Source: Cinclus cinclus (Eukaryota; Chordata; Aves; Passeriformes; Cinclidae). Taken from it: a DNA stretch of 64,000 nucleotides. The translations under genes were made by a program, and so were the position numbers. Positions 53,501 to 59,953 of this stretch are shown here, one piece after another (position 1 is the first letter of the stretch; each line of letters starts with the position of its first letter). A model generated the notes under the pieces. That model was given only the letters and a program-made list of their open reading frames with translations, did no database searches and was not told the origin of the DNA. The stretch is taken from positions 6,907,001-6,971,000 of the forward strand of contig NC_085072.1 in NCBI RefSeq assembly GCF_963662255.1. Reading direction: 5' to 3'.

Positions 53501-56268
53501 TGCACACCAGTTTGGGCCCAGATTGGCCACCCTGCCCTGGGGACACCAGATCTCCAAAGTGGCTGCAACACCTTGACCTGCTGGACTCCAAATCACCAAC
53601 TAACTCATTTATGGCTCCATCGATCCCTGGAATAGTGAGGGAGTGTATGCCAACACCCTTAAAGGAACTCCAGTGATGGGGTACAGCACCCTACCCTCCT
53701 GTGTGCATGAGGGTGTGTGCATGTCCGTGTTCCCCATCCTGCACACACCAGGACGTGGTTCCTGCAGCTAGGGGAAGCTCTGGGCCATGCTCCAGCTCCA
53801 GCTCAAACCACAGCTCCAAACACAGCAACAAACCTGGACCTGGCCCAACACCTACCCAGCCCCATTCTGGGACTGTCTGGGAGCAAAGGGAGCAAAGCAC
53901 TCAGGCACTTGTAAGGGGGCTTTGGGAACTCCCCAGCTTGTGCAGCCTCTGAGGAACATCTCTGAGAAATCCCAGGGGATGTAGGGAGCTGAAGCTGGAT
54001 GAGGGTTTGGACAGGCAGAATCCACATAGCCTCTTTGTAGGAACACTAATTTTTCTCATCAGGGCTGTCCACCTGATTTTTGGGCAAGAGATGTAACACC
54101 CAACACCTGAAAGCTGAGCCTGACCCACTCCAACACTAACCAGGAGACAACCCTGGGAATAAACAGCAACTTCTCACCCTTCTGGGATTCCATCCAGGAA
54201 TGCACTGGGATGAATCAGCCCCCAGGACCTTTGCTGGCCAACCACCCCTGGTAGGAACAAGGGGAGGGAGGGCCAGGGCCCTGTGCTTTGAGGCAACTCC
54301 TGGGAGTGGGATGTGACTCAGCTTCCCTGGGACACAGAAACCAGAGCTGCACATTTCCACGCAATTCCCATTCCCAGACATTCCCCAGAGTGTCTGGAGG
54401 AGGGGTTTAGCTTGCTGAGCAGAAACAGGCGGTTTGGGAATGCGCTATTTTTTTTTCCCCAGAGGTTTCACCTGGGCTCCTCTCCAAGCAGCATAATCCC
54501 CCACTGTCTCCCTTTCTTCCTGCCTATGGATTCCTCTGCCCACTACCCTCTCCATGCAGAGCCCCTCAGCTCATCCAGCAGTGTATTTTACTTTGTCACT
54601 GTAACACCTTAAGCAATAAACCTTCTGAAGGTGGGAGGAGATTCCCATCTTCCACTTTGGTGGCAGAGGAAAGATCTCTGTGCCTCAGCCTATCCTCACC
54701 CGTTGGAGTCTGCGTCCACAAAAACAGAGGAAGCAGGTTCCTGGCAGAGCCCACCTGCCCTTGCTCTGGAGCTGCTCCATTCCCTCTGTTCCAGCAGCTG
54801 CAGTTCCCAGAGCAGAGACAGCTCCCGTGGAAGCAACCACCTCCACACTTCCCCCAGCAGCCCCCAGCCACCCAGCTTCTCTCACTAATCCAGCCCCAAA
54901 CATGTCTCTGGACCATGGCACCTCAGCAGCTCAGGATTCAGCCTCACAATGCAGCTTGGAAGAGCTGCTGGACAAGGCACAGCTCCCAAAAGAGGTATTG
55001 GAGCCTGGCCCAGCTCACCCAGGACTGCCCTCTATGCTGGTCACTCCAGATTCAGCTGAACACACCCCTATGGCCCCCAAAGCTCGGGGCTTCCTCTCCC
55101 TGGTGGATTCAGCCAGTCCAGAGCTCTCTGTGGATGCTGGGCAAAGCACCTCCAAGAACCAGGAGGTTTTGCACAGAGGTTGTCCCAACCTTCTGGGCTC
55201 TCTCAGCTTCCAGCTGGGGAAAGCTGGGTTTTGCCTCCAAGATCAGCTTTCTCCAGACACATGGATGGCAGAGAGAACCATTTGCCAAGCCCTGATCCAA
55301 AGAGGAGGGGGTTCCAGCAGGACACCAGGCTGTAGGACTCAGCTGATCGCTTGTTTGTGTGGCACACACTCAGTGCACAGAGGTGGAATGGCCACCTGGA
55401 CCCCAACACGAGCAAAGTGGAGGGGGCTGTGAAACACACCCACCAACCAACACGAGGGACACTTCTCCCAGCTCATATCCTTCCTACCACTCCCACCAGG
55501 GGTCCCAGACACTCCACACTTCTCAGTCTGCAAACGGGAGATATGTTGGGAGTTCCAGAGGCAAATCCCAAGGTGAGGTTTGTGTCCTGTGTGTGGGCAC
55601 AGCCTCCTGTTCTGTACCTGCCCAGCACTCATGAGGCAGCAAAGCCCCAGCCCCAGCCATAGCAGGGTGGAGGAGAAGCACTGTCAGCTTTGCCCATCCA
55701 TAGGAGGGGGTGGCAGGGAATTCCAGCCATGGGGGCGCTTGCAGAGGAAGGATTTGCAAAACCAGACAGCTACTCCAACTTTAGAGCCAGGGAAAAATTG
55801 GTTATGGCACCATACTGAAATGTCCAAGTGCCTCAGGGATGTGGGGCAGAGCAGCACTCCCAGGGATCAGCTCCAGCCAGGAAGGAGTTGATGCATCCAG
55901 CTCTGTGTCCTGTCCTAAACCCTTCCGTGCAATTCAGGAGATCTTTGCACCACCTGCCTGAGGTGACCCAGGAGAGAAGCAAAGCAATCTGTCGCCCCTC
56001 CACAAACCCCACCAAAGCACCTCAGAGCACCAGCCCCACCCCAGTCCCCTCGCTGCAGGACTTTACCTCGGTTTGAATGGCCCACGCTTGATGACACTGA
56101 TGACTTTTGCTTCTGCCTCTTGACCGTCATCATCACCTGCTCCTGGACCCGCTGCTTGCCCGTGCCCTTGGTTTTCAGCTTGTGGTCCGAGGGCAGGGCC
56201 AGCGTGGAGCTGGCCTGGTCCTGGAAGCACTCATAGGCCAGTGCTGTTTTCAGTGGGGAGTGCAGCAT
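11476..56268 (-). CDS. PKP1: Plakophilin 1, complete 13-exon coding gene
   Basis: Plakophilin 1 is an armadillo protein of the desmosome plaque. It links desmoplakin and keratin filaments to desmosomal cadherins and also has cytoplasmic and nuclear pools. Thirteen coding exons were joined by reading the minus strand: 56067-56268, 48283-48383, 36208-36629, 27924-28068, 25820-26027, 24944-25121, 22765-22879, 21258-21413, 20959-21135, 18474-18627, 17840-18026, 12840-12924 and 11476-11547. Their sum is 2202 nt, 733 residues plus TAG, close to the 726 residues of the mammalian short isoform. All introns are GT-AG and phases match throughout. Head residues are about 1-241, armadillo repeats about 242-710, with the family's insert between repeats 5 and 6 (about 490-530). 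The start gives [15 protein letters not shown], matching the family N terminus; the end is LSSRF. No frameshift or premature stop is visible. Identification rests on recalled family sequence, not a search. Confidence 0.97.
11691..11790 (-). mobile_element. CR1 LINE fragment in intron 12
   Basis: Contains AGAATCATAGAACCATGG, AATGGTTTGGG and AAAGGGACCTTAAAGCTTATCT, a diverged CR1 3' end in reverse complement. Only about 100 bp remain recognisable. Confidence 0.85.
12234..12308. repeat. Imperfect GGGAGC/GGGAACT minisatellite
   Basis: About 75 bp of irregular units GGGAGCAGGAGCT, GGGAACTGCGAGCT, GGGAACTGGGAGC, GGAGCTGGGAGCT. On the plus strand it is G-rich with several GGG runs. Confidence 0.8.
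12840..12924 (-). CDS. PKP1: PKP1 coding exon 12 (last armadillo repeat)
   Basis: Encodes Gly682 (last base) to residue 710: [28 protein letters not shown]. This matches the mammalian [15 protein letters not shown]...ELQGVL segment. It lies 4.9 kb downstream of exon 11, so it is easily missed; no long open frame marks it. The acceptor is TCTCCCCAG and the donor GTAAGG. The 85-nt length returns the frame to phase 0. Confidence 0.95.
12925..17839 (-). other. PKP1: PKP1 intron 11
   Basis: 4.9 kb, AT-rich between about 13.9 and 17.2 kb. It contains one CR1 fragment near its 5' end. I found no exon or RNA gene in the rest, and no recognisable repeat at 13.3-17.2 kb. Confidence 0.93.
17225..17590 (-). 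mobile_element. CR1 LINE fragment in intron 11
   Basis: About 365 bp of CR1 3' region in reverse complement: GGTTTGGGTTGGAAGGGACC, CCACTAGCCCAGGTTGCTCC, CCCCTTGTCCTGTCACTA. It sits about 250 bp downstream (in transcript sense) of exon 11. Confidence 0.95.
17840..18026 (-). CDS. PKP1: PKP1 coding exon 11 (armadillo repeats 8-9)
   Basis: Encodes residues 620-681 plus two bases of Gly682. After acceptor CACCTCTTTAG it reads [20 protein letters not shown], then [10 protein letters not shown] and [14 protein letters not shown]. The mammalian counterpart has the pattern NQVFPEV..LL and SACYTVRNL. The donor is GTGAGT. No alternative in-frame start or stop competes. Confidence 0.96.
18027..18473 (-). 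other. PKP1: PKP1 intron 10
   Basis: 447 bp, consensus donor GTAAGT and acceptor CTCTTTAG. Nothing else recognised. Confidence 0.95.
18474..18627 (-). CDS. PKP1: PKP1 coding exon 10 (armadillo repeat 7)
   Basis: Encodes residues 569-619 plus one base: [51 protein letters not shown]. Both ends fit the family exactly. Acceptor TGTCCCTCAG has a good pyrimidine tract and donor GTAAGT is consensus. A plus-oriented CR1 begins about 170 bp upstream in the intron. Confidence 0.97.
18800..19158 (+). mobile_element. CR1 LINE fragment in intron 9
   Basis: Plus orientation: AGCCTGGAGAAAAGGAGGCT, CTCCCTGACAGGAGGG, then degenerate sequence ending in TCCATTATTCTGTGAC, the CR1 3' terminus. It is antisense to PKP1. 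Confidence 0.92.
20853..20905 (+). mobile_element. Short CR1 3' end in intron 9
   Basis: About 50 bp, TGATCAGTGACCTTAGAGGT and CTTCCCAGCCTTACTGACTC, matching the extreme CR1 3' end. It lies 54 bp past the exon 9 donor. Confidence 0.7.
20959..21135 (-). CDS. PKP1: PKP1 coding exon 9 (insert end, armadillo repeat 6)
   Basis: Encodes residues 510-568: [34 protein letters not shown] and [21 protein letters not shown]. The PLPEE and [14 protein letters not shown] strings are diagnostic of plakophilins. The acceptor is TCTTTGCAG and the donor GTAAGA. It lies only 122 bp from exon 8. Confidence 0.97.
21171..21210. repeat. 20-bp tandem duplication in intron 8
   Basis: Two adjacent copies, 21171-21190 and 21191-21210, GCT(T/C)TTCCCTTGCAGCCCCT, differing at one base. 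Recent local duplication is the simplest explanation. Confidence 0.95.
21177..21209 (-). other. G-quadruplex motif on the PKP1 sense strand
   Basis: The minus strand reads GGGG-6-GGG-7-GGGG-6-GGG within 33 nt, fitting the G3+N1-7 rule. Runs lie at 21206-21209, 21197-21199, 21186-21189 and 21177-21179. Folding is inferred, not shown. Confidence 0.6.
21258..21413 (-). CDS. PKP1: PKP1 coding exon 8 (repeat 5 end and start of insert)
   Basis: Encodes residues 458-509: [20 protein letters not shown], then the less conserved region [21 protein letters not shown] ending SGKME. The second half is the flexible insert that kinks the PKP1 superhelix between repeats 5 and 6. The phase-0 acceptor is poor: GGGGGTGATGAAG directly before the exon, with its pyrimidines further upstream. 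The donor is GTAGGA. Confidence 0.94.
21414..22764 (-). other. PKP1: PKP1 intron 7
   Basis: 1.35 kb. It has a weak donor (GTACCG) and weak acceptor (GATGAAG) and carries the long GGGAA array, which the transcript reads as a UUCCC tract. Confidence 0.93.
22236..22520. repeat. (GGGAA)n array in intron 7
   Basis: 285 bp. It begins with one GGGAA and four decamers GGGCAGGGAA (22241-22280), then 48 uninterrupted GGGAA units (22281-22520). Every base except the four C interruptions is a purine on the plus strand, so the PKP1 RNA carries a long UUCCC pyrimidine tract. Array length may be affected by assembly. Confidence 0.98.
22765..22879 (-). CDS. PKP1: PKP1 coding exon 7 (armadillo repeat 5)
   Basis: Encodes residues 419-457: [20 protein letters not shown] through [10 protein letters not shown]. 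It follows acceptor TTCCCCAG, completing Arg with one base. The donor GTACCGGC repeats the weak donor of exon 5. The next intron carries the long GGGAA array about 245 nt downstream in the transcript. Confidence 0.96.
22880..24943 (-). other. PKP1: PKP1 intron 6
   Basis: 2.06 kb with a (CA)10 repeat near 23175. I recognised no extra coding exon, although this junction is where I recall the longer mammalian isoform adds 21 residues. Confidence 0.9.
23175..23194. repeat. (AC)10 microsatellite
   Basis: Ten uninterrupted AC dinucleotides in intron 6. Confidence 0.95.
24944..25121 (-). CDS. PKP1: PKP1 coding exon 6 (armadillo repeats 3-4)
   Basis: Encodes residues 360-418, starting in phase 1 after acceptor TACTTCCTAG. 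It reads [16 protein letters not shown], then IIPFSGWSD and [18 protein letters not shown] and NATGCLR are hallmark plakophilin/p120-family strings. The donor GTGAGT is consensus and splits the final Arg codon AG/G. Confidence 0.97.
25122..25819 (-). other. PKP1: PKP1 intron 5
   Basis: 698 bp. Weak donor GTACCGGC, acceptor ACTTCCTAG. No repeat or exon recognised. Confidence 0.94.
25820..26027 (-). CDS. PKP1: PKP1 coding exon 5 (armadillo repeats 2-3)
   Basis: Encodes residues 291-359 plus one base. It begins [20 protein letters not shown] and contains [11 protein letters not shown] and [13 protein letters not shown], the strongest single match to PKP1 in the window. Repeats 2 and part of 3 form the conserved basic groove of the armadillo domain. 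The acceptor is CCTGGCCAG; the donor is GTACCGGC, weak and identical to that of exon 7. Confidence 0.97.
26028..27923 (-). other. PKP1: PKP1 intron 4
   Basis: 1.9 kb. Weak donor GTGAAC. One CR1 fragment at its 5' side; short GACATGAGCATGG-like repeats at 26050-26110. Confidence 0.93.
27197..27360 (-). mobile_element. CR1 LINE fragment in intron 4
   Basis: Reads TCACAGAATCACTGAGGGGT, CAGGGACACCTTCCACTATC, CTGGCCTTGGACACTTCCAG: reverse complement of a CR1 3' end. Confidence 0.92.
27924..28068 (-). CDS. PKP1: PKP1 coding exon 4 (first armadillo repeat)
   Basis: Completes Lys242 and runs to residue 290: KICGDEID, then TIQKAIQLL and [17 protein letters not shown]. The last string is nearly identical to mammalian PKP1 armadillo repeat 1. 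The acceptor is TTGACACAG. The donor is GTGAAC at 27918-27923, weak because +4 and +5 deviate from the consensus GTRAGT. Continuing through the donor gives a short false extension VNRLLQ. Confidence 0.95.
28069..36207 (-). other. PKP1: PKP1 intron 3
   Basis: 8.1 kb. One CR1 fragment (32645-32835). A TTCACCCCATGGATCA-type 15-bp duplication occurs at about 33531-33569. The remainder, including 28.1-32.6 and 33.6-36.2 kb, has no feature I can support. Confidence 0.92.
32645..32835 (-). mobile_element. CR1 LINE fragment in intron 3
   Basis: Reads GGAATCCCAGAATCCCAG, ACCTTGGAGACCATCAAGTC, CACCTCCCTGGGCAGCC, a CR1 subfamily of the type that also occurs at 44690 and 51607. Confidence 0.9.
36208..36629 (-). 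CDS. PKP1: PKP1 coding exon 3 (rest of head domain, GC-rich)
   Basis: Encodes residues 102-241 and two bases of Lys242. It opens LYNGTLKRD after acceptor TTTGGCAG. Two conserved phospho-motif contexts are visible: RRYSSYSQM (serines about 117, 118 and 120) and [10 protein letters not shown] (Ser about 154). The equivalent head serines in mammals are described as Akt and 14-3-3 sites; conservation here is seen, function is inferred. The exon is much richer in GC and CpG than its neighbours and alanine/arginine-rich around 165-175. It is also the least conserved part of the protein. Donor GTAAGT is at 36202-36207. Confidence 0.94.
36208..36700. other. CpG-rich block over exon 3
   Basis: CpG dinucleotides are dense across exon 3 and into the adjacent intron (GCGCCGCCGCGCCCACC near 36675), while flanking introns are CpG-poor. 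It may be an intragenic CpG island or reflect GC-biased evolution of the head-domain exon. Confidence 0.6.
40690..41262 (+). mobile_element. CR1 LINE fragment in intron 2 (antisense)
   Basis: The longest CR1 on the plus strand. It keeps the end of the reverse-transcriptase-coding region (CACACCTGGAATACTCTGCA, CAGTTCTGGTGCTCC, CAGCCTGGAGAAAAGAAGG) and the 3' UTR to GATCCTATGATCCTCTGATT. Multiple disruptions make it non-functional. Confidence 0.95.
42835..43274 (+). mobile_element. CR1 LINE fragment in intron 2 (antisense)
   Basis: Contains CAGCCTGGAGAAAAGGAGGC, AGGAGGAATTTCTTCATGGA and ends AGTGATCCTGTGATTCTGTGA, an intact CR1 3' terminus. Its clean end suggests a younger copy than most in the window. 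Confidence 0.96.
44690..44905 (-). mobile_element. CR1 LINE fragment in intron 2
   Basis: Reads ATCATGGAATCATTTAATTG, GAAAAGCCCTCTAAGATCAA, CACTGCCCTGGGCAGCCTGT, a CR1 3' end in reverse complement. Confidence 0.92.
46618..47135 (-). mobile_element. CR1 LINE fragment in intron 2
   Basis: About 515 bp. The start holds repeated CAGAATCCCAGAGTCCCAGA and two GGGTTTGGGTTGGAA-like segments, followed by CTGCCATGGGCAGGGACATC and CCCCTTGTCCTGTCAATCC. The doubled 3' end may be a local duplication inside the element. Confidence 0.95.
48283..48383 (-). CDS. PKP1: PKP1 coding exon 2
   Basis: Encodes residues 68-101. It starts in phase 1 after acceptor TTTGCAG (48384-48390) and reads [14 protein letters not shown]..., then a Tyr/Ser/Gly-rich segment ending NWGYP. 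This corresponds to the SMYD(G)LAD motif of mammalian PKP1. The donor is GTAAGA at 48277-48282. The 101-nt length (2 + 33 codons) returns the frame to phase 0. Residues VRHSL that follow on the same open frame are intron. Confidence 0.95.
48692..49130 (-). mobile_element. CR1 LINE fragment in intron 1
   Basis: Reads ATCACAGAATCCCAGAATGG, CATGGGCAGGGACACCTTCC, GGGGCAGCCACAGCTTCTCT, TTCCTTCAGGTACTGGAAGG. It ends about 310 bp upstream of exon 2 in transcript sense. It closely resembles the copy at 46618. Confidence 0.95.
51607..52050 (-). mobile_element. CR1 LINE fragment in intron 1
   Basis: Begins with three AATCACAG units typical of the CR1 3' end, then GAGGTTGGAAAAGTCCTCTA and the reverse complement of the 3' UTR through a C10 run near 51980. 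It is the counterpart in opposite orientation of the 42835 copy. Confidence 0.96.
53312..53351. repeat. Short tandem duplication in intron 1
   Basis: Two copies of CCCCAAAG(A/T)GGAGAGACCC, followed by CACAGA/CACAAA-type low-complexity sequence to about 53400. Confidence 0.7.
54902..55432 (+). other. Unassigned 176-residue open frame in intron 1
   Basis: ATG at 54902, TGA at 55430-55432. The frame stays open upstream to at least 54680 without another ATG. The middle ([19 protein letters not shown], then [25 protein letters not shown]) looks more protein-like than the average noise frame. I do not recognise a family, and no splice or promoter context is evident. It is antisense to PKP1. It may be chance, as a second plus frame is open over much of the same span. 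Confidence 0.2.
56067..56268 (-). CDS. PKP1: PKP1 coding exon 1 (start of head domain)
   Basis: Encodes residues 1-67 plus the first base of codon 68. The ATG at 56266-56268 is the first in-frame ATG; it has G at -3 but C at +4. The peptide opens [18 protein letters not shown] and continues into a basic stretch with [13 protein letters not shown], which I recognise as the conserved PKP1 N terminus. In the family this region contacts desmoplakin and desmosomal cadherins. The exon ends ...SNRG with donor GTAAAG at 56061-56066. Reading on past the donor gives KVLQR, which is intronic. Confidence 0.95.
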
Positions 56269-56433
56269 GGCTGGAGATGGCAGGCACAGGGGCTGCACTT
56301 CACTCACACGGACAACACGAGGCACTGAACACCGTCTGTGCTGGGCTTAGTCCCCCAGACCCCTCCTTGCCATACGTCCCCTGGCCCAGGGTGTCTCAGG
56401 GCTGCGGCTCGCAGCTCGGCTCCCCGGCGTGTG
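56269..56433 (-). other. PKP1: Probable PKP1 5' UTR
   Basis: GC-rich sequence between the proposed transcription start (about 56433, inferred from the TATA-like box) and the ATG. It contains one short upstream ORF at 56347-56373. The true 5' end, or an upstream noncoding exon, cannot be fixed from sequence alone. Confidence 0.4.
56347..56373 (-). other. Short upstream ORF in the PKP1 leader
   Basis: ATG at 56371-56373, eight codons (MARRGLGD) then TAA, ending 78 nt before the PKP1 ATG. Context is weak at -3 (C) with G at +4. It is relevant only if transcription starts upstream of 56373. Confidence 0.4.
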
Positions 56434-56457
56434 AGCAGTCACACCCTCTGCCAGACT

Positions 56458-56466
56458 GGATATACA
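56458..56466 (-). promoter_or_regulatory. TATA-like box of PKP1
   Basis: The minus strand reads TGTATATCC, about 190 bp upstream of the start codon and flanked by GC-rich DNA. A TATA box here would place initiation near CTCACACG at about 56433. Placement is inferred; no experimental support is available. Confidence 0.3.
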
Positions 56467-58050
56467 GCCCTGCCCGCACACACCCACGCGCTCCCCGCCA
56501 GCCCAGGCACCCCCAGCTGCTTCAGGGCAGCTCCGGGCCCGAGCCTGCCCCCAGCCCCTGCCCAGGCCCGCGGGGCCAGCGGCACGTGGGGATGCCAGTG
56601 GGCAGTGGGCACGGTGGGGGGCTTGAGGGCTGGGCATGGACATCGTCACTGAGAAGGGTTGGGGTGAGGCTCTCTGAGTCTGGGTAGGAAACGGTGCTCC
56701 CTGCTTGCCAGTGGGCTGGAGCATCTCCCACACGGCTCCTCTTGTGTTCCAGTATTTCCCTCAGTCCAAACTGCATCAGCCCCAAGTCTCAGTGCCAAGA
56801 GATAGCCCTGCCTGTAAGTGCAACACTGCCCACAGCACCCATTCAGATCCCAGCTCTGCAAGCACAGGTTGCAAATCCACCCCTCCAAGCCCAGGAACAC
56901 AGGATTCCCATAGAACACCAGCTTCAGGGGTCAGGGAGGGTCCTGATAAGGTCCTCTGGAAAGTCAGGGACCCCTCCCCAGAGGGTGTCCCACTAGTCTG
57001 AGGGACAGGTCTATGGAGAAATCAGGGCACAGTTGGGGCAATCTTTGCACACAGCTTGGGGTAACAGGGAGGAAAAGAGGACATTTAGCAAGGAGATAAA
57101 ATGGCTGTGCAAGAAATGACATGCCAGGCTATGAACGGGAGCAGAGAGTTCTCCTTCTGCCAAGCCACACTGCAACTGGTTTGCAGAGAACCCAGCACCT
57201 CGCTGCTGGTGTGACCAGTTTCAGGTCACAGCAAGTGCTGACAAAGCTCCTGCCAAGCCACAGGAGGCTGATACTGGAGAAGAGAAGCAGTCCCCATCAG
57301 AAGGGAGGCTGAGGAGAGGATGCCCAGGGTAAAGGCTTCCTGGGTGCTCCAGGACCAGGACCTGGGTGCTTGTGCCAACACTCAGAGGAGCAGAGCCCTT
57401 TGTGCTGCCAGACAGATCAACTGAGGGAGAAAAGATGTGTGGAGTTTCTCTCCAGTGAGAATCAGCAGTGCCCAGGGTCTGACCTGATGCTTTCATTCCC
57501 ATCCATCAGGTTTTGTGTTTCCCTGGTGGTTTGTGTCCACATTTCATGTTTTGAAGGAACAAGAGCAGCATCAGAAAGCACAAAGCAGGCTCCTGGGAAT
57601 GATGAGCTTTGTGCACTGTCCTTTCCCATGCTCCTCCCATGAAATCCAGGAGTAGAAAGCCAGGTATTATCAGTAACACACAGCAATAGAGCAGGAGGGT
57701 ATTTATTTGCTTTTTGTTCCCTCTCCCCACCTTTCTTGATACCTCACCAAGGGATGCAGGGGCTTTACTCAGCTCCATCACTCAACCTGCTGGGATTTTT
57801 AGACCATGCCCAGGCAAGGCCCACCTGGAGGAGGGTGGGTGCTGCCCAGGGCCAGGTGGGTGATGCCCAGTGGGGTGGAATGGATGGAGTGGATGGAGTG
57901 AGTGGGTGCCTTCCTTTCCTGCTGCTGCTGAGCATTTCACTGGTGGGGATCAGGCCATGCTCTCCCAGGGCAGGCAGGAGCAGCGCAGCAATCCCGGCTG
58001 TTTTTTTCCCCTGCCCCACTTGTTTCTCCTGAAAGCTCGATATCGATGCC
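56467..58050. other. PKP1 upstream region
   Basis: GC-rich directly upstream (56470-56660), then unremarkable sequence. A small GGATGGAGT repeat occurs at 57878-57899. I see no exon or repeat family here. Confidence 0.5.
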
Positions 58051-59060
58051 AAGTGGTGTTTTCGCCAATCAATGACAGTCTGTCAGCGTCAGGTGGCTCC
58101 TGCACAACAAAGTGCCAGCTCTCGCAAACCTGTAATGTCACTTGGCCCGGGGCGAGGAACAGCCCGGGCCCTGTCCCCGCGGGAGAGCCGCGTGTTTACC
58201 GCATCCCGTCACTGCGCTCCGACATCTCCCGGTTTCATAACTCGCGCAAATTGCTGAGCTGGGCTGCGGAGCTGCGGACAGGGAGCTTAGGGAGGCTTTC
58301 AGGAAACAATGGTTTCTTGCGGCGAGTTCGAACGATTTAGCCCAAGGGAGGGAATCTCCCGGAATTCTGCAACAGATTCCAAACCCGTATCTGGAAGAGA
58401 AAAAGGTGCTTAAACAAAGGTTTTTATTGCAGTTCTGTGCAAACTGCGGTGCCGGTATCGGGCTGGGGGTGTCCCTGAGCGGGGCACGGGGAGCATCATC
58501 CCAGCCGCAGCAGCAGCAGAGCTTTCATCCAGCAGCGCCCCGAGCAAATTCCCTGTCTGCCTTTGTGTCTGGAGCTCACGGCAGAGCGGGCAAGGCTGAA
58601 AGAGACACAAACCCCGTGCCGAATTGGGCGTGCGATGGGCAGCGATCGGAGGGTTAATGGAATCAATGTCATTAAGGAGGCGGGCGGTGGTCTGGGGGAT
58701 CGGGGGTCCCGGCGCTGCCCGAGCGCGGCGAGGCTGTGATTCACACTCCGCACCCACTCCGGGACACACCCTGTGCATCTTCAAAGCATTTTTGTGCGAG
58801 TTCCTGGGATTCCTGCCAGATGCCTGATCGCAATCAAAGCGCTCGCTGGCCCAACGCTGCTCCCAGAGAGGAGCAGGTTCCCTGTTCAAACTTGTCGGGC
58901 GCTCCTGAGCTGGAAGTGTCTGCGGCGCGCTCGAATTCTGCTGGGGGGAACAATCGTACCCCAGCCCTGGTGTCAGGAAGTCCAGCTGTTGGGGTTACTT
59001 CAGCACCGGGGGCTGATCCTTCCTTCGGGGAGGTGGTCGCCAGGAGGGGCAGAGGTGTGG
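58050..59060. promoter_or_regulatory. CpG island about 2 kb upstream of PKP1
   Basis: About 1 kb with many CpGs (for example GGCCCGGGGCGAGG, CCCCGCGGGAGAGCCGCG, GAGCGCGGCG, GCGGCGCGCTCG), in contrast to both flanks. Motifs seen: a palindrome TGACAGTCTGTCA (58073-58085), AACAATGG (58305-58312, SOX-like) and ATCAAAG (58833-58839, TCF/LEF-like). Open frames of 60-160 codons cross it on both strands, but none resembles a known protein. A promoter, noncoding first exon or regulatory island is inferred. Confidence 0.6.
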
Positions 59061-59953
59061 ATACTGGGAAATTTTTGTATTTCCCAGGATAATGCCATTT
59101 TCTGAGCAGTGACTCATCCTCGCCCCAGCACAGCTGAGACTTTCCAGAGCCTGGCAAGGTTTCTGCAGGAAGGAATCTTCTCTTCAGACATGCACACCTT
59201 GGTTTCACTCTGTCTGCCTTGAAAGTGTCTCTTTTGTGGGTCCAGAAAGCATCATAGGAAGGGGGCAGATGGAGAGCTCAGATCCAACAGAGTAACAGGA
59301 TACAGCTGGAAGGGAACATGGAGCTGGCACTGTGAGGAAAGCCAGGCAGAAGCCTGCTGAGACTTGCGGCAAGGCTGTTCTTGAGCAAAAACACCCCTTC
59401 CACTCCTTGCACACGTGTGGCACTGAGAGGTTTATGGGGTGGTGCTGTGGGAGGACAAGAATGCAACAGTGCCAGGTAGGTCATGCGCCTGGCCCTTGGC
59501 AAAGCAGGGACACTTCTCCAGCCCCAGAGATCTCTCAGTGTGCATGGGAACTTGGAAAGTAAGGAAATCACTGATTTCTCCCCAAAACAAAAGGGTGCCT
59601 CAGGCAGAGCAGATGCATCCAGCCAGCTGAAAGCCTGGGCTGTGTAAGGCAGATAAAAGACCTGGAAACATCACTGAGGTGTTCCCTGACAGAAACATGG
59701 AATGTGTAAGTCAGGAAGGGGTTGCCCCTCTGCCCAAAGTATAACTGAACTAAGTCAAGATCCAGTTGCTCCAGACATTGTCCAGTGGCTTGATGGAGAT
59801 TCCACAGCCTCTCAGGCCTCTCTCCCAGTATTTGACTGGAGGTTCCTCATGGTGAATTGTTTTTCAGGTATCTAAAAGGAATTTCCCATGTCCCAGCTTG
59901 TTCCAGTTGCCTCTCCTCTCCCCATGCACCTCAGAAAGTGTGACTCCATCTTC
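59061..59953. other. Intergenic, nothing recognised
   Basis: No exon, repeat family or RNA gene could be supported on either strand. Confidence 0.4.

Larger units (their letters stand above)
48384..56066 (-). other. PKP1: PKP1 intron 1
   Basis: 7.7 kb with two CR1 fragments. 52.1-55.9 kb is free of recognisable transposons and contains a plus-strand open frame (54902-55432) of uncertain meaning. Confidence 0.92.

Noticed and set aside
54657..55295. Second plus-strand open frame of about 210 codons overlapping the one at 54902
   Set aside because: Glutamine- and tryptophan-rich out-of-frame shadow; at most one of the two frames could be real.
58410..58889. 159-codon minus-strand frame in the CpG island
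   Set aside because: Open frames are expected in GC-rich DNA; composition is not protein-like and no family is recognised.
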